This document shows positions 61,568 to 64,000 of a DNA stretch of 64,000 nt, piece by piece (the stretch's first letter is position 1; the number at the start of each line of letters is the position of its first letter). Made by a program: the position numbers and the translations under genes. The stretch is from Ianthella basta (taxonomy: Eukaryota > Porifera > Demospongiae > Verongiida > Ianthellidae). The notes beneath the pieces were generated by a model. That model had not been told where the DNA came from. It saw only the letters and a program-made list of their open reading frames with translations, and made no database searches. The DNA is taken from NCBI GenBank assembly GCA_964019415.1, contig OZ025888.1:2751819-2815818 (forward strand), in the 5' to 3' direction.

Positions 61568-62368
61568 CTAGCGGACAGACCCGCCCTTCGGGCAGGTCTC
61601 TCCGCGTGCTCAGCATATGCCAGCTGGTCGGACACAGGCTGGTAATGCCATTGCTACTCAGGCCCCAGCTTGTAATGCACTGGCTGGTCATGCATGCTCT
61701 GGCAAAGGACAGTCCAGGCTGGCCTGGTGATGTCAGTGTGACTGACCTAGCTACCATGTGTGCATGCAATTTACATGGAAGATCGCAGTAGACAAACAAC
61801 GAATAGTTGTAAGAAGCAGACGGTTCCTGTGTGTGAGACAACCCCCCTTTCCTTTTTCTTCGCTTCGGCATCGTGCTAGCTTGGGTGTAATCATCGCACA
61901 TGCGCGAACGCCTAGGATACGGCATACTTTCTTCCACCAAGATGGCCGACGGTCGGTTCATCCTGGGCTTTCGCCGCGCGCTCCTCGGCAGCAGCTTATT
62001 TTAGCACCCCTACCACTTTATGTCGAGATGGGGTACAGCGTGCGACAGCTGGGAACGTTTGGGCGCGTTTCGTTGACGTTCGCGGGAGGAGTTCGCGAAC
62101 AACGGTTGGGGCTCCTCTTTTGTATTGGCAGCATAGGAGTGTGCCCGGAAAACTGTATATCTTCTCCGTAAATCCACGATGGCGAACGGTCGTTCAGAGT
62201 TTTTCGTCGCGCGCTCCTCGACAAGAGCTTCTTCGCGCACGTCGCCCCCCTTAGATCGAGACCGGGTGTGGCGTCCATAATCTGGGAAAGTTTGGTCTCA
62301 ATTGGTGGCCGCTCGCGGGAGCACTTCGCGGACAACCGTTCTGCTCAATACCTCTTTATATATATAGA
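61568..62368 (-). mobile_element. Non-autonomous Helitron, copy A (801 bp)
   Basis: Read on the minus strand, it begins TCTATATATATAAAGAGG at 62368 and ends in a GC hairpin (GACCTGCCCGAAGGGCGGGTC, 61580-61600) followed by TGTCCGCTAG at 61568, then T. TC start, CTAG end and a 3'-terminal hairpin are Helitron hallmarks. No Rep/helicase. The interior is GC-rich with two related AAGATGGCCGACGG / CGATGGCGAACGG segments. Confidence 0.85.
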
Positions 62369-63660
62369 CTAGCGGACAGACCTGCCCTTCGTGCAGGTCT
62401 CTCCGCATGCTCGGCGTATGCCAGCTGGTCGGACACAGGCTGGTAATGCCATTGCTACTCAGGCCCCAGCTATATAGTAATGCACTGCATGCTCATGCAT
62501 GCTCTGGCAAAGGATAGTACAGGCTTGCCTGGTGATGTCAGTGTGACCGACTTACCATGTCCATGCAGACTTTCTGCAATATAAAGACATATAATGTACA
62601 AAGGAATGCAGCAAAATGTTGGCAGATGTAGGGATGGTGAAAACGTATCCAAAGTCAGCACATGTTAATGACCTGGGTTTTGTATGGACCGGCCCTCCTC
62701 CTTGTTGCATGGACCAACTGCCCCCCCCCCCCCCCCCCCCCCTCTTTGCATGGACCGGCCCTCCTCCTTGTTACTACGGTTTTTCCGCCAGGTGGTTTTG
62801 CCATACCTTGCAGGTACGCACTGCACCATCCTTACATCTGCCCTTGTTTTTGGAGGAAACATTTTTACACACCCATAAGGGCGGGTCCCTATGTGTGCTC
62901 GGCATATGCCAGCTGGTCGGACACAGGCTGGTAATGCCATTGCTACTCAGGCCCCAGCTAGTAATGCACTGGCTGGTCATGCATGCTCTGGCAAAGGATA
63001 TATAGTTCAGGCTGGCCTGGTGATGTCAGTGTGACTGACCTACCATGTGTGCATGCAATTTACATGGAAGATCACAGTACACAAACAACGAGTAGTTGTA
63101 AGAAGCCGATGGTTTCTGTGTGAGACAACCCCCCTTTCCTTTTTCTCAGCTTCGGCATCGCGCTAGCTTGGGTGTAATCCTCGAACCTGCGCGAACGCCT
63201 AGGATACGGCATACTTTCTTCCAAGATCCAAGATGGCCGACGGTCGGTTCATCCTGGGTTATCGCCGCGCGCTCCTTGGTAGCAGCTTATGTTAGCACGT
63301 CTACTACCTTAGATTGATGTGAGGTACAGCGTGCCACGGCTGGGAACGTTTGGGCACGTTTCGTCGACGTTCGCAGGAGGAGTTCGCGAACAACGGTTGG
63401 GGTTCTTCTTTTGTATTGGCAGCATAGGAACGTGCGCGGAAAACCGTATATTTTCTCCGTAAATCAAAGATGGCGGACGGTCGTTTGGAGGTTTTCCGCC
63501 GCGCACTCCTCGGCAGGGACTTCTTCGCGCACGTCGCCCCCCTTAGATCGAGACCGGGTGTGGCGTCCATAATCTGGGAAAGTTTGGTCTCAATTGGTGG
63601 TCGCTCGCGGGAGCACTTCGCGGACAACCGTTCTGCTCATTACCTCTTTATATATATAGA
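62369..63660 (-). mobile_element. Non-autonomous Helitron, copy B (1292 bp), joined to copy A
   Basis: The minus-strand 5' end TCTATATATATAAAG lies at 63660, preceded by A; its CTAG end (62372-62369) directly abuts the TC of copy A. Most sequence is about 90% identical to A, but B has an extra 500-bp segment (about 62400-62890) with a partial second copy of the 3' region and a poly-C tract at 62720-62743. Open frames inside are non-coding by-products. Confidence 0.85.
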
Positions 63661-63664
63661 TTAG

Positions 63665-63780
63665 TTATAACACCTCCTTGAGGGATGTCACTGATTTATA
63701 AGCACGAGGCCCGAGGGCGCAAAGCGCCCGAGGGGGGGGTGCTTATAAATCAGCGACATCCCGAAAAGGAGGTGTTATAA
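63665..63780. repeat. 116-bp near-perfect palindrome
   Basis: TTATAACACCTCCTT...GATTTATAAGCAC pairs with GTGCTTATAAATC...AAGGAGGTGTTATAA around a GC-rich centre (GGGCGCAAAGCGCCC). It lies 4 bp from the Helitron end. A small fold-back transposon is likely. The final 220 bases of the window show no gene. Confidence 0.85.
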
Positions 63781-64000
63781 GTGATTTATTTGCCGAACAA
63801 AGGGAATCGTCGGCGAATGTTAATTAGTTTCTTGCCAAATAAGGAAAGCATTAGGGGAGCGCGGGCGAATCCAATGCATTTTTATTCATTACGAGAGCTA
63901 GCTAGCGAAGAGCCAAGCGAGTCAGGCAGAAACGTTGGTACACTACACCTCCGTAAACCTCTTCCTCTACGGAGGAGACGTCTTGCCCCGCTCCTGCAAC

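Noticed and set aside
61600-63660. Several 60-140 codon frames in the GC-rich terminal region
   Set aside because: They lie within the non-autonomous Helitrons, are not conserved between the two copies and have no domains.

Overview
The window looks like nuclear DNA of an early-branching animal, most likely a demosponge. Evidence: compact genes with many short GT-AG introns, an ERM cytoskeletal protein, a ciliary ARL6 GTPase, an ankyrin TRP channel and lineage-specific membrane proteins, within AT-rich DNA full of short palindromic elements. The sponge assignment is inference; 'non-bilaterian metazoan' is safer.

Layout. 1-4410 (+): 3' part of an ankyrin-repeat TRP-type cation channel, 14 exons rebuilt with matching splice phases. 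5508-11405 (-): complete ARL6 (BBS3) in 8 exons, 186 aa, the same length as human ARL6. 11645-20361 (+): complete ezrin/radixin/moesin (ERM) gene, 14 exons, 566 aa, head-to-head with ARL6 across 239 bp. 21958-24117 (-): intronless 719-aa ankyrin-patatin phospholipase (PLA2G6-like). 24.6-25.4 kb: 30-bp minisatellite. 26442-28089 (+): two-exon polytopic membrane protein of unknown family, followed by decayed relatives at 29.3-31.1, 39.5-40.2 and 40.7 kb. 32.4-35.45 kb (+): secreted, probably GPI-anchored Cys-rich protein with a duplicated Frizzled-CRD-like exon. 41496-49736 (+): six-exon PH-domain protein with 31 copies of a 9-aa Pro/Glu repeat. 51518-52507 (-): Kelch-repeat exon of a partial gene. 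54.9-64 kb: transposon graveyard with a broken Ty3/gypsy integrase, a deleted non-LTR retroelement, palindromic elements and two non-autonomous Helitrons joined head to tail.

No operon-like system is present. The most striking signal is a scattered family of short fold-back insertions carrying a hammerhead-ribozyme core (CUGANGA, stem II, GAAACGUC). Three copies (about 3.5, 30.6 and 60.9 kb) have recognisable 12-15-bp target-site duplications and an asymmetric tail lying on the same side relative to the ribozyme strand. This resembles remnants of Penelope-like retroelements or retrozymes, which are known to carry hammerheads. A second group of palindromes shares TACCGTA ends. All gene models were made by eye from splice sites and homology; none has been tested against transcripts.
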